The notes under the pieces: model-generated
Told to the model about the DNA's origin: nothing
The model's input: only the letters and a program-made list of their open reading frames with translations
The model's database searches: none
IMG/VR virus record: IMGVR_UViG_3300008219_000053
Span: 1-32,525 of that record
Origin: a virus
Reading direction: 5' to 3' (one strand)
DNA length: 32,525 nt
Part shown: positions 13,969-22,884 of the stretch, in pieces
Layout: each line of letters begins with the position of its first letter
Position numbering within the stretch: position 1 is the stretch's first letter
Made by a program: the position numbers and the translations under genes

Positions 13969-14307
13969 ATGACGATGCAGAACTCTGACATGTGGAAGGA
14001 CTGGCTGGCTAGTGGGGTTCTTGAGCAGTATGAGCCTGCCCAGTACTATAGCTCGCCCACGGGCATGGCCTTTGGGCAGGGTAGTCCGCGCAGGCGCAGG
14101 TACTTCTCCAATGCTTACGATGATATTTTCAAGGAATACCTAGGGTCGGCTGGCACTTCCCTGCGTGGGGGGCAGCAGCCGACAAGCTTCATGGAGTTCC
14201 TTGAGACGGACCCGTGGACCAAGAGGTACTCGTCCTTGCCGCAGCAGAACAGGGGTGTAACAGGAATGGCGGCAAATCCACGGACGAGATTCCTATATAA
14301 CTTCTAA
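13969..14307 (+). CDS. Small putative virion protein
   Basis: A 112-residue basic, aromatic-rich protein (many Tyr, Phe, Trp) with no recognised family. It has segments LEQYEPAQYYSSP and FMEFLETDPW. An AAGGAG site precedes the ATG, and the stop overlaps the start of the giant downstream gene as TAATG. It may be a partner or chaperone of that protein. Confidence 0.65.
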   Translation: MTMQNSDMWKDWLASGVLEQYEPAQYYSSPTGMAFGQGSPRRRRYFSNAYDDIFKEYLGSAGTSLRGGQQPTSFMEFLETDPWTKRYSSLPQQNRGVTGMAANPRTRFLYNF

Positions 14308-17300
14308 TGGGTAGAATTACGCTAGAAAAACTACGGGCGATGGGGAAGCCTGCTCCTGAGGCACAAGCCCCCTCATCGGTCTTGGGCACTACGCTTAGCA
14401 GCCTAGAGCGCGTTGGTAGGTTAATAGGTGCTTATGGTGGTGCCGGTATTGCCACTAGTCTTCCGGGATGGGCAGGGCGGTTTATTCCGGGCGTGAGAGA
14501 CTGGCTGCCTGACCCCCTAGACATCCCTGAAGCAGCGCGGCAGTTCGTGGATGTCAGTATGCAGGGTGACGTGGATGCTGGTATTGAGGCATATCAAGAT
14601 GCGATGGCCGCAGGGCCCGGTTTCTGGGGTGCTTCTGAGGCGATTACGGGTGCGATTGCCCCAGTGGGCGCAGCGGCTGTGGGTGGTAGGGTGTTAGCAG
14701 CAGCACCACAACTGGGAAGGTTTGCTCCGTATGCTGTTGGCTTAGGTAAGACCCTGCGTGCTCCGTGGGAGATTGAGGAAGCGATAGGTCGCGGGGCAAT
14801 GCTACCCTTCAAAGCTGGTGCGCGTTGGTTACGCGGCACTCCCCCACCTACAGCTCCGTTAGCAGAAACAGTACAGGAAGTAGCACTTGATGTCCCTCCC
14901 TCTGTTGTGGAGAGGGTTGTCCCGACAACGCGCAGGGCAGAAATACCCACTCCGCTGGAGAGGGCGAGGGTGAAACAGGCACAAGGGGAGATCGACATAG
15001 GGGAGCAGGCACATGAGGTTCGTGGCAGAGAGTCTAAAATCGCCCATGATAAATATAGGGTTGAGTATATAACTGGCAAAGTTCGTGATTTAGAAAACGC
15101 TATGAACCTAGACCCGTCTGAGCTCTCGGATATACCGGGATACAGCTACTTCGAGAATCAAGTAATAAGGGCGCGCCAACAACTGGAGATACCTTCTGTA
15201 AGAATGAGGGTGACAAAGGGCGACAGGCGTGTCTCCGCTGCGGCGAAAGATGTTCTTCGTAAGGCCGACGAGATGCTTGCCGACCTCAAGGGCAAGGCAA
15301 CGCTGGTGCAAAAGGACCTAGAAAGGTCTGAGTTGATGGTCCGTGGCCCTAGGGCCAAACAGGCAAGCCTTCAGTATCAGCAAGACATGAGGGAGTCCGA
15401 GATGCTCCAGATGCCGGGGAGTGGCCTAGTAGATGAGGCTGATGACCTAGTGGGACTGCCGCTACCAGAGGAGCAGGTTGCGCCCCCAATGCCCACAGAG
15501 GGACCCAGTGGCCAGTATGGGCCTGAGGGCCCGTTGATGACTGACCTACAGGATATTGGCGAGGTCATTGATATCTCGCAACGGCCAGACGTGGGCCGCA
15601 AGCTTGCCAACTTCCCTGTCATAAAGCAGATATATGGTCCGCTGAACCGTGCTGCGGTAGCAGGGAAGGTAGAGCTACAGGCACTCGTTGGCAGAGCCAT
15701 CCTGATGTCGCAGGGTCAGCAGAAGACTCAGGCGGCAATGTCAAGGCTCAGGGAACTGGGTAGCTTTGAGGATGTCTTTGGCAAGGTAGACAAAGATACC
15801 GGGCTTATTGCAGAAGACCCTGTAAAGGGTGCGGGAATCCTTCCGTGGGGCGGTCGGGAAATGAGGTTGTCTGGCAGGACACCCGGCATGGTCAACCCGC
15901 TTGCAAAGTTAGCCCCTAACGACATACGCACTCGACCTGATGACTTTGCTGGTATCACAACTCAGAAGCAGAAGGACTGGATTAAAGTAGCGCAAGATAT
16001 TGAAGATGCCAAGTTGAAGTTCCTCGATGATAACGGCATTGATGTAAACGAACTGGGCTTTGATGAAGGCGGTGTATATGCGGGCAGGCGCGTCTATGCC
16101 AAGAAAGACTCTAGTGGCAGGATTATTTCAACTCAGTCATTCTCCTCTCAGCCGGGGCCGGGGCGGGTAGGGTCAAAGATGACAAGTGAGGGCGAGCGGC
16201 AATTTGCAACTCAGGCCGAGGCTCTGAAAGAAGGGTACATGTATCTCCCTGAGGACGAGGCCCTCGCTCTCAATGTGCAGGCTGCGTATAACAAGGTAGC
16301 TAACAAGAAATTCTTGGATTGGTTGCAGGCGACTATTCCCGACACGCTCCCCGAAGGCGAGGCGGGACTCACCATGCGCAAGCTGAGCGCGGAGGAGTAC
16401 AAGAAGATACGGTTCGGTGAGGAATATGTAGGAGACTTAGGCCCCGGCTTTGCAGGGGATGTGTTTGGTGGGGATAGGGCTGGGGAAGCGAAAAAAGCAC
16501 TGGAGGCAGGACTGCACCCGCAATTTAGTAATGCGCTGGGGAAGGTGAATAAGGTGAATGCCCTAGGTAGGTTCTTCACCCTCGCTGCTGACGTGAGCCC
16601 CTTTAATATACAGCTCCTGTTCTTGTCTGGCTATAGACCGGGGATAGTGTATACCAAGGCCCTGCCGGGGTTCTTCAAGGCGATGGTTAACCCTGAGTTT
16701 CACCAAGCATACATGAATAAACACCGAGCTACCCTAGCGCGACATAATATACTCACTACCTTGCAGGGTAACGAGATGACTGAGGCAATGGAGAAGGGCG
16801 GGATCTTGCACTCACGGGCCGTTACTCCTATAAGGAAGCTCTTTGAGCCGTTCCAGCGTGGGTTTAACACGGCTCTAGATGTAGCGGGTGTCGAGCTTGC
16901 GGAGGGGCTTGAGCATCTGGCTAAAAACGCCGATGGCTCTGTTGATGCTGCGAAGATGGCTGACGTAGATGCCTTCATTAACGAGATTCGTGGTTTAGCA
17001 TCCAGTCAAACTGTAGGCGCGTCAGCGCAAGTGCGTCAGTGGGAAACAACACTGTTACTTGCACCACGGTACAACAGGGCAATTGCGGCCCTGCTTTGGG
17101 ATGCAACTCTTGGGGTTGTTGAAACAGTGGGCAGGGGTGGTCCCCAAACCATGCGGACGCGGTTAGCACGCGACGCAATGGTGAAATCTATGTCTGGGTT
17201 AATGGCACTCAACACGGCCATCACCACAGGGAGATATATGCTGAGGGTGGACCGGGATGACTGGAATATGGCCGATCTCCAAGATGATATAGGAGAGCAC

Positions 17301-18845
17301 CTCGACCCCAGATCATCACGGTTTTTCACTTGGGATGTAGGGGGTAGGAACATAGGCCCCGGCACCAAGGTAAGGAGCGTCATACAGCTTCTTGGCAGGA
17401 GCTTCACAGACCCCAGTGCATTTGACCCCCGTAACATAGATGACGCGGGAGGGTTATATCAGTTTGCCATGAATAACCCTACCGTAAAGTTCTTGCGAGG
17501 CAGCCTTGCCCCTGTTCCCTCTGGAGCCACAGACATACTGTCTGGGTATACCTATATTGGGGAGCCGACGAGGGGCGAGATAGGCGATCCAAAAACATAC
17601 TTGAATGCGGCAACAGAAGTGGTGTTGCCAGACATAATGCCTATATGGACACAGGCACTGCTGCTTGAGGGTGGTTCGATCCGGGAGAGGGCCGTTGGGG
17701 CGGGGGTGGAGTTCATTGGTGGTCGCGGCTCCCCGATGTCAACAACACAGCGTATGCAGGAGATGCACAGGCTTGATCCTGCAACACGGGACACACCTTA
17801 TGAAGAGTTGTCGCTGTCACAGCTTGACGAGTATTCCGATAGGGTGGTAGAGGAAACCGGGGACCGTGCTTACCGTGGGCCTAGGGGCAAGGATCTGATG
17901 GAGAGGGACAGGATTAAACAGCTTGCCGTTGCCGATATGGCAAAGGCAGCGACACACCTGAAAGACACGCCATTCTCTAAGGGGCATCTTGGTAAGTATG
18001 TCAGGGAAGAGGTAGGGAGGATAGAGAGAAACAAGTTCAGGGAGCTATATGGCAAGTGGAATGAAGACTTGCAAAGGATGCAGGGAGGAGTCTATGAGAG
18101 ACTCTATCCCGGTCGGAAGCGCGATGAGCCAGAGAAAGATACTAGGGCCCACATCCTGTGGCGATACTACAAGATGTATGACGATGCGACTGTGAAAGAG
18201 GAAGTGGCCCCCTCGGTAGAGGGAATGCCAGCGACAAAGGCGGGGAGTCTGGATTTCGAGAAACTTGATAAACTGGAAGCGGATTTGTGGGGATCTCTGG
18301 ATGAGGGCGAGAGAGAGTGGCTGCTCAACAGTATCAGGCGTGACGAGCAGGACTACCCCCCTGCTATACAGCAAATGAAACATGCTAAAAGGTGGCTTGG
18401 GGCTGTGAAGGTTGACCTAGAAGGTATTCCCACTGGGTACTGGGATATACCCGAACACCCCTCTGTTAAGAAAGTAATGCGATTAGCAGTGCCCGAACTT
18501 AGCACTGAAGATATAGACTATTGGTTTGATGCAACATCCAGCGTGAAGGAGGGCCTTGAGGTTCAACCTCTGTATAGGCGACTAGCTCAAGTAAAGTCGC
18601 AGATGGAAAGGGGCACAGGGCCAGCTACTGGGCTTATCAAGCAGTTTAAGCTTCAGTTCCTGAATGCGGCACCAGAGGGCTGGTACTCTACTATGCTGAT
18701 GTATGGATATCACGTTTATGGTGAAGGCCGTGGGCTGGATGCCATGAGGGAGGCATATATGGAGGGGGCTCCATTGCCCACGGTACCCTATGAGGAACTG
18801 TATGAGGAGAGCAAGATGGCCATGAATGGAGTGGGGGTTCCATAA
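14307..18845 (+). CDS. Giant virion protein (1512 residues), candidate DNA-ejection protein
   Basis: The longest gene in the window. Residues 26-62 and 104-148 are glycine/alanine-rich and apolar, suitable for membrane insertion. About 215-370 is charged and coiled-coil-like. A region at about 745-940 has RFFTLAADVSPFNIQLLF and LLLAPRYNRAIAALLWDA, a pattern I associate with very large proteins of many environmental phages. The C-terminal 350 residues are charged and helical. Size, apolar N-terminus and place between portal and scaffold fit an internal virion protein that forms a conduit during ejection, like gp16-type proteins of podoviruses; no peptidase or transglycosylase motif was seen. 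Function is inferred. Confidence 0.75.
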   Translation: MGRITLEKLRAMGKPAPEAQAPSSVLGTTLSSLERVGRLIGAYGGAGIATSLPGWAGRFIPGVRDWLPDPLDIPEAARQFVDVSMQGDVDAGIEAYQDAMAAGPGFWGASEAITGAIAPVGAAAVGGRVLAAAPQLGRFAPYAVGLGKTLRAPWEIEEAIGRGAMLPFKAGARWLRGTPPPTAPLAETVQEVALDVPPSVVERVVPTTRRAEIPTPLERARVKQAQGEIDIGEQAHEVRGRESKIAHDKYRVEYITGKVRDLENAMNLDPSELSDIPGYSYFENQVIRARQQLEIPSVRMRVTKGDRRVSAAAKDVLRKADEMLADLKGKATLVQKDLERSELMVRGPRAKQASLQYQQDMRESEMLQMPGSGLVDEADDLVGLPLPEEQVAPPMPTEGPSGQYGPEGPLMTDLQDIGEVIDISQRPDVGRKLANFPVIKQIYGPLNRAAVAGKVELQALVGRAILMSQGQQKTQAAMSRLRELGSFEDVFGKVDKDTGLIAEDPVKGAGILPWGGREMRLSGRTPGMVNPLAKLAPNDIRTRPDDFAGITTQKQKDWIKVAQDIEDAKLKFLDDNGIDVNELGFDEGGVYAGRRVYAKKDSSGRIISTQSFSSQPGPGRVGSKMTSEGERQFATQAEALKEGYMYLPEDEALALNVQAAYNKVANKKFLDWLQATIPDTLPEGEAGLTMRKLSAEEYKKIRFGEEYVGDLGPGFAGDVFGGDRAGEAKKALEAGLHPQFSNALGKVNKVNALGRFFTLAADVSPFNIQLLFLSGYRPGIVYTKALPGFFKAMVNPEFHQAYMNKHRATLARHNILTTLQGNEMTEAMEKGGILHSRAVTPIRKLFEPFQRGFNTALDVAGVELAEGLEHLAKNADGSVDAAKMADVDAFINEIRGLASSQTVGASAQVRQWETTLLLAPRYNRAIAALLWDATLGVVETVGRGGPQTMRTRLARDAMVKSMSGLMALNTAITTGRYMLRVDRDDWNMADLQDDIGEHLDPRSSRFFTWDVGGRNIGPGTKVRSVIQLLGRSFTDPSAFDPRNIDDAGGLYQFAMNNPTVKFLRGSLAPVPSGATDILSGYTYIGEPTRGEIGDPKTYLNAATEVVLPDIMPIWTQALLLEGGSIRERAVGAGVEFIGGRGSPMSTTQRMQEMHRLDPATRDTPYEELSLSQLDEYSDRVVEETGDRAYRGPRGKDLMERDRIKQLAVADMAKAATHLKDTPFSKGHLGKYVREEVGRIERNKFRELYGKWNEDLQRMQGGVYERLYPGRKRDEPEKDTRAHILWRYYKMYDDATVKEEVAPSVEGMPATKAGSLDFEKLDKLEADLWGSLDEGEREWLLNSIRRDEQDYPPAIQQMKHAKRWLGAVKVDLEGIPTGYWDIPEHPSVKKVMRLAVPELSTEDIDYWFDATSSVKEGLEVQPLYRRLAQVKSQMERGTGPATGLIKQFKLQFLNAAPEGWYSTMLMYGYHVYGEGRGLDAMREAYMEGAPLPTVPYEELYEESKMAMNGVGVP

Positions 18846-18852
18846 CAAGATG

Positions 18853-18881
18853 TTGTGCCTGTTGACGGAATGGTGTATATA
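18853..18881 (+). promoter_or_regulatory. Possible internal promoter before scaffold and capsid genes
   Basis: In the 60-base gap before the scaffold gene, TTGTGC (18853-18858), a 17-base spacer and TATATA (18876-18881) could form a promoter. A TTGACG at 18862-18867 with TATAGA at 18882-18887 has only a 14-base spacer. An extra promoter here would raise capsid and scaffold levels. Confidence 0.3.
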
Positions 18882-18905
18882 TATAGAGGAAAAGGAGACT
18901 AGGAT

Positions 18906-19652
18906 ATGGTAATGCCAGAGGAGCCACAGGAAGTAGAGCAGCCAGTTAACTATCTGGATGAATCCGATCCCGATGTAGACGCAGGTCTGCCACCACCACC
19001 CGAAGATACAGACGGTGGGAATATATCAGGAGCTATGGAGGCCGATGCGCCGCTAGTTAATGCGCCTGCTGGGGAGGCACAGGCACCACCTACTGCCCCG
19101 GCGGCTCCACAGTTAGACGAGAGGATGGTGCAAGAGGTACACCAGCGACGTGCCTTGGATCATCTCCAGCAGTGGAGGGATCAGGTAGGGCAATCAGCTC
19201 GCCAGTACGAGCAACGTCTGTCGCAGGCAGGATACTCCCCTGCTATGGCTCGTGATCAGGCGCGTCGTTATGTGCAGCAGGAACAAAGGTTTAGAGAACA
19301 GGGGCAGGAAGCTGCTGAAATCTTGGGGTTTGTTGAGGGCAGACAGGTGGCTGCTATTCATTACCTTGAGAAACACGGGCTGGCTGATAAGCAGATGCTT
19401 AATGACTTACGCTTTCTGCAACAGACCGGCACCCCTGCGGAAATGGAAAAGGAAGCTAAGCGCATGAAGGAAGACAGGGCCTTACGGTCTGAGAATGCGC
19501 GGCTAAAGCAAGGACAGGTCCCGGCGCAGACCTTCGACAACAGTCAGGGGTCAGCACCGGCATCGTCCAATGACCAACGCTTGCTGGATGCTTATATTTC
19601 AGGTGACAGGTCAGAGGCGGCTACTGCTGCCGTCAAGCGTATGATGCAGTGA
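18906..19652 (+). CDS. Scaffolding protein (candidate)
   Basis: A 248-residue protein directly upstream of the major capsid gene. The first 80 residues are acidic, proline-rich and probably disordered. Residues about 85-205 are a Gln/Arg/Glu-rich helical, coiled-coil-like core, and the C-terminus ends in a small basic helix (AAVKRMMQ), the usual capsid-binding feature of scaffolds. It would direct procapsid assembly and then leave. AAAGGAG precedes the ATG. No protease motif is seen, so there is no sign that it carries its own maturation protease. Confidence 0.78.
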   Translation: MVMPEEPQEVEQPVNYLDESDPDVDAGLPPPPEDTDGGNISGAMEADAPLVNAPAGEAQAPPTAPAAPQLDERMVQEVHQRRALDHLQQWRDQVGQSARQYEQRLSQAGYSPAMARDQARRYVQQEQRFREQGQEAAEILGFVEGRQVAAIHYLEKHGLADKQMLNDLRFLQQTGTPAEMEKEAKRMKEDRALRSENARLKQGQVPAQTFDNSQGSAPASSNDQRLLDAYISGDRSEAATAAVKRMMQ

Positions 19653-19673
19653 AGCTAGTATAGGAGGTGCGTA

Positions 19674-20534
19674 ATGGCACAGACAGCAACTACGGGTAAT
19701 CTAGAGAATGCTCAAAGGATCATAATCTCGACTGCTCGTTACACAGAGGAGCATAATGCTCCAGCGATGAACCTGATTGAGCAATTCACATTGCCCAAGG
19801 GTTCAAAACAGGTCACTGTTCCCAAGGTGGGACAGATGGACATGAGCGACCTCGTTGATGGTCAGGACATCATAGACGAGGAAGACATCGGGATGACCAC
19901 GGTAGACCTCACAGCGGCTGAGGTCGGAGCCAAGATCATCATCACTGACAAGCTGGCACGGCAGAGTGCACAGAATGTGTTCTCCATTATAGGGAGACAG
20001 CTCGGTGACGGCATGGCGCGCAAGAAGGACAAGGACGTACTGGCTCTCTACAGCGGATTCAGCACCGACATTGGTTCAGCGGGTCGCGCCATGAGCCTTG
20101 CAAACGTGTCCGCAACTGTGGCGTATGCCAAGGGTAACAGGTTCGGGTCACAGGTCTACATCGTCCAGCACCCATTCGCGGTGTGGGACATTGCCAACAC
20201 GGCAGTGACGGCATCGACCACATATCCCGTACCCGCAGGGTGGTCCGCTGACCTGCTCGGCAACTTCTTCAGTGGGCTAAGACCCATTAACGGAGTGCCG
20301 ATATTCGAGGATGGAAATATCAGCATTGACTCCAGTGACGATGCTATAGGCGTTTGCGCTGACAAGTCTGCCTTAGCCGTACTCAAGAGTGTGGATACTA
20401 GGACAGAGCGACAGAGAGACGCATCCATGAGAGCGACCGAGGTCGTGATCACCGCAGACTATGGCGTATTCGAGCTTGATGACAGCAAGGGTGTTGCTCT
20501 TACTCTGGATGCAGCGACACCAGCAACCAGCTAG
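19674..20534 (+). CDS. Major capsid protein
   Basis: A 286-residue protein with HK97-fold coat character: an N-terminal helix region, a strand-rich segment VTVPKVGQMDMSDLVDGQDI, then a spine-helix-like TAAEVGAKIIITDKLARQS. Toward the end, RATEVVITADYGVFELDDSKGVAL suits the P-domain and last strand. The place after a scaffold gene and the strong AGGAGGTG site fit a highly expressed coat gene. It forms the icosahedral shell. Family assignment is by pattern and context; structure prediction would settle the fold. Confidence 0.88.
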   Translation: MAQTATTGNLENAQRIIISTARYTEEHNAPAMNLIEQFTLPKGSKQVTVPKVGQMDMSDLVDGQDIIDEEDIGMTTVDLTAAEVGAKIIITDKLARQSAQNVFSIIGRQLGDGMARKKDKDVLALYSGFSTDIGSAGRAMSLANVSATVAYAKGNRFGSQVYIVQHPFAVWDIANTAVTASTTYPVPAGWSADLLGNFFSGLRPINGVPIFEDGNISIDSSDDAIGVCADKSALAVLKSVDTRTERQRDASMRATEVVITADYGVFELDDSKGVALTLDAATPATS

Positions 20535-20546
20535 TAGAGGTATCTG

Positions 20547-20891
20547 ATGGCAATAACAACTAAGGAACGCACTGAGTTGCGACAGGAATTGGTAGGTCAG
20601 GGTTACTCGTGGAAGTATATAGACGAGTGGCAACCCAAGGTCACGCTGTACCGCCATAGGGCACTAACAAATCCCAGTGGCGAGACGGTGAGTCCAGTGG
20701 GCACGAAGCTAGAGAATATGCCCGGGAACCCTGACTATGTGAACAAGAAGGCGAGAGCGGGCTTACTCTCGTGGCCTCCGGGTAGTGCGTGTACCTGTCG
20801 ATGGTGCGTGCGGATCGTAGCTGAACAAGAAAAGGTTACAGCTATTCCCCGTGCTGCCAAGACTGGTCCGTATTACAGCCCAACCAGCTAG
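20547..20891 (+). CDS. Small hypothetical protein with CTCRWC motif
   Basis: A 114-residue basic protein. It has a C-terminal CTCRWC knuckle (residues about 82-87) after a GNPDYVNKKARAGLLSWPPG segment. Three closely spaced cysteines could bind zinc, but a full set of ligands is not visible. It lies between coat and decoration genes, so a minor head role is likely. Ribosome site AGAGGT is moderate. No known family recognised. Confidence 0.65.
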   Translation: MAITTKERTELRQELVGQGYSWKYIDEWQPKVTLYRHRALTNPSGETVSPVGTKLENMPGNPDYVNKKARAGLLSWPPGSACTCRWCVRIVAEQEKVTAIPRAAKTGPYYSPTS

Positions 20892-20901
20892 GTGTAACGA
20901 T

Positions 20902-20932
20902 TGCCGTGCCTAGCGATATATTAACAACGGCA
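20902..20932. other. Weak intergenic hairpin before the decoration gene
   Basis: TGCCGT (20902-20907) and ACGGCA (20927-20932) form a 6-bp stem with a long AT-rich loop in the 77-base gap upstream of the decoration candidate. It may adjust mRNA level or processing, but the stem is short. Confidence 0.25.
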
Positions 20933-20968
20933 TTCGCAGGACTTTGAGCCTGTAGGAGGAGCTTTGAC

Positions 20969-21724
20969 ATGGCGTTTCCAACGACGATTTATTTAAGTTA
21001 TGGGATGGAGAAGACTGAGACTTCTGAGCAGAAGCAGAAGCTCGGCACAAGAGCTGTTACCCCTGATGGCAGGGTGTTCTACTATGCCAAGAACAGCTCG
21101 ACGGCGATTACGCCCGCAGGGAAGATTGTGGATGGCATTGCAGCAGTGGCAGCACACGACATGGACGTTGCCGCAGCGGCTACAGATGCAGGGAAGATCA
21201 CGTTCACTAGCGGAACGAGCCTGACAACGACCAAGAACCAGTATGCTGACGGGTACGTTCTCTTCAATGACGGCCCAGCACAGGGCGAGGTCTACCGTGT
21301 CAAGTCCAATACTGCGGTATCGGGTGCGACGGGCCTTTCGATAACCATCGACGAGCCAGACGGACTCAGAACTGCATTGACCACAGCGTCCCTCTTTGGT
21401 CTTGCATACAATCCATATACAGACGTTAAGGTCATTGACGGCGATGGGACGCAGACAACTGGTCCACTAGGGGTCACTGTTATCCCGGTCACGGCAAGCT
21501 ACTACTGCTGGCTTCAGACAGCGGGCATTGCCTCTGTTCTATCAGGAGCAGCGGTAGCTGTTGTTGGTGATGCTGTCGGCGTTAGCCAAGCGTCCGGTGA
21601 GGACGGTGCCTTCGACTTGTGGGACGCGTCCTCGGAAGAGGATAGGCAGCCCATAGGCCATGCAATGGGAATCCCGTCCGTGGATACGGACAACCAGATT
21701 GTGATGCTCAATATTCGTAACTAG
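20969..21724 (+). CDS. Capsid decoration or minor head protein candidate
   Basis: A 251-residue, strand-rich protein rich in Ala, Thr, Val and Gly. Its C-terminal third reads YYCWLQTAGIASVLSGAAVAVVGD (from residue 178) and then QPIGHAMG near the end, a beta-barrel pattern I know from capsid-associated and decoration-type proteins. It lies two genes after the coat protein with a strong AGGAGGAG site, consistent with high copy number. It probably binds the outside of the shell at symmetry points; this is inference. Confidence 0.68.
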   Translation: MAFPTTIYLSYGMEKTETSEQKQKLGTRAVTPDGRVFYYAKNSSTAITPAGKIVDGIAAVAAHDMDVAAAATDAGKITFTSGTSLTTTKNQYADGYVLFNDGPAQGEVYRVKSNTAVSGATGLSITIDEPDGLRTALTTASLFGLAYNPYTDVKVIDGDGTQTTGPLGVTVIPVTASYYCWLQTAGIASVLSGAAVAVVGDAVGVSQASGEDGAFDLWDASSEEDRQPIGHAMGIPSVDTDNQIVMLNIRN

Positions 21725-21732
21725 GAATTGGA

Positions 21733-22092
21733 ATGGTAACTGATCTATGGACTCCAACGGGGACTGCCCTAGTAGGGGTGGCCCCCGTTGGGAACAACGC
21801 GGAGACAGGTAGCCCCATTGTGGCGCATACTATAATGCTCAAGGCCAAGGATAAGTTTGGTAAGGAGCATAAGATGCGTGTGCAGGTACTGGCTGACAAG
21901 GACACAAGTCAGGCACAGGTGGAAGATATGATGGGGAATGCTGCCGAGAGGTTTGTGCAGGAAGTTGGGGAAAAGTATAACAAGCGGCCTCCGACAGCAG
22001 AGGAGCGCAAGGAAATAGGCAAGGCTTTAAATGAGCTAAGGCAATATGCCAACAGGCGTATCGCTAGCACAAGTAAAAAAATTTATTTTTAG
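21733..22092 (+). CDS. Small hypothetical head-region protein
   Basis: A 119-residue protein with a short beta N-terminus (TALVGVAPVG...MLKAKDKFGKEHKMRVQVLAD) and a basic helical C-terminus. It ends at an A-rich tract coding KKIYF. The run of seven A bases could slip, but the -1 and +1 frames stop within a few codons, so no meaningful frameshift product exists. Function unknown; location suggests a head-completion or minor structural gene. Confidence 0.65.
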   Translation: MVTDLWTPTGTALVGVAPVGNNAETGSPIVAHTIMLKAKDKFGKEHKMRVQVLADKDTSQAQVEDMMGNAAERFVQEVGEKYNKRPPTAEERKEIGKALNELRQYANRRIASTSKKIYF

Positions 22093-22107
22093 ATAAGGAA
22101 TAGGAAT

Positions 22108-22353
22108 ATGGTGCAGGAAAATACTGATGTTAAGGTAGACATTACCCCCGAAGACGTTCAGACTGTTATGCAGTCGAACCCATTGATGGCGGTTCAGGTC
22201 CAGAATCGTGCCCTGTTTCGTAAACTAGGCGAGGCGTACAAAGAGATCGCAAGGCTCACCAAGGAGTTGGAACAGACACAGATGGAACTTCACGACACAC
22301 AGAACGACTATGCGTCCGGACGGAGAGATAACGAGGTTCTGAAGGAGGCGTAA
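22108..22353 (+). CDS. Small coiled-coil protein
   Basis: An 81-residue acidic protein; residues about 30-75 show heptad-like leucine spacing (RKLGEAYKEIARLTKELEQT), typical of a coiled coil. AAGGAATAGGA precedes the ATG. Unknown function; small coiled-coil proteins in phage structural operons are often assembly chaperones or head-tail joining accessories. Confidence 0.68.
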   Translation: MVQENTDVKVDITPEDVQTVMQSNPLMAVQVQNRALFRKLGEAYKEIARLTKELEQTQMELHDTQNDYASGRRDNEVLKEA

Positions 22354-22355
22354 CT

Positions 22356-22475
22356 ATGCCAAAGGTAGGAAAGAGGCAGTTCCCTTACACAACAAAGGGC
22401 AAGGCGGCAGCTCAGAGGTATGCAAAGGCCTCTGGCAAGCCCGTGACGAAGAAAAAGAAGAAGGGTGGGTACTGA
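22356..22475 (+). CDS. Small basic phage protein (39 residues, KVGKRQFPYTTKGKAAA type)
   Basis: ATG at 22356 after an AAGGAGG site at the end of the previous gene. The 39-residue product has the pattern KVGKRQFPYTTKGKAAAQRY and ends KKKKKGGY. I recognise this as a family of very short basic proteins common among marine and environmental phages, of unknown role. Strong lysine content suggests nucleic-acid or portal/capsid contact. Its C-terminal coding sequence is partly repeated downstream (22857-22883). Confidence 0.8.
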   Translation: MPKVGKRQFPYTTKGKAAAQRYAKASGKPVTKKKKKGGY

Positions 22476-22476
22476 T

Positions 22477-22860
22477 ATGGTAATGATGCCACCGGGTGGG
22501 CCTCCCCCACCAAGACCACAAAGACCACAAGGGCCGCCACCGCCTCCACCTGCTGGTCCCGGTGGGCCCGGGATGGACCCCGCTTTTGCTGCGGCAGTCA
22601 AGCTGATGATGCCAGCCATTGAAAGTGTTATGAGAACCCTCGGCCCAGAGGACATACAGGGTATCCTCGGCAATGGCCAAGGGCCCAGAAGGCCAAGCCC
22701 AATGGGGCGACCCGGCCCTGCGCCAAGGCCCGCTGGTGGGCCCGGGAGAGCGATGCCTAGGGGTGGCCCGCCAAGGCCAGCACCCGCTCGGGGTAGACCA
22801 GCCCCTGCTCCACGGCCTCCTGCTAGGAGAGCAGCCCCAAGGCCACGAGCCAGACCATGA
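22477..22860 (+). CDS. Proline/arginine-rich low-complexity protein
   Basis: A 127-residue protein from the ATG at 22477; an in-frame GTG at 22465 lies inside the previous gene. It has a polyproline N-terminus (PPPPRPQRPQGPPPPPP), a short helical middle (PAFAAAVKLMMPAIESVMRTLG) and a Pro/Arg/Ala-rich C-terminus with many PRP and APR units, overall very basic. The composition resembles the portal tail (shared PPGGPPP units). An open frame overlapping in another phase (22673-22960) exists but is a compositional shadow. It could be a disordered DNA-binding or capsid-lumen protein. Confidence 0.65.
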   Translation: MVMMPPGGPPPPRPQRPQGPPPPPPAGPGGPGMDPAFAAAVKLMMPAIESVMRTLGPEDIQGILGNGQGPRRPSPMGRPGPAPRPAGGPGRAMPRGGPPRPAPARGRPAPAPRPPARRAAPRPRARP

Positions 22861-22883
22861 CACAGAAGAAGGGTGGCTACTAA
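22857..22883 (+). other. Eight-codon open frame repeating the KKGGY tail
   Basis: An ATG overlapping the previous stop as ATGA encodes MTQKKGGY and stops. The DNA AAGAAGGGTGGCTACTAAGATGG closely matches the end of the 39-residue gene plus the next start, so it is probably a partial duplication. It may serve only to deliver ribosomes to the next start. Confidence 0.4.
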
Positions 22884-22884
22884 G

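Noticed and set aside
18850-18912. 20-codon open frame in the gap before the scaffold gene
   Set aside because: It lacks a ribosome site and overlaps the scaffold start; the gap is better read as promoter plus ribosome site.
22065-22107. Possible programmed frameshift at the A7 tract ending the 119-residue gene
   Set aside because: The slippery-looking A AAA AAA lies at the gene end, but the -1 and +1 frames stop within a few codons and no fusion with the next gene results.
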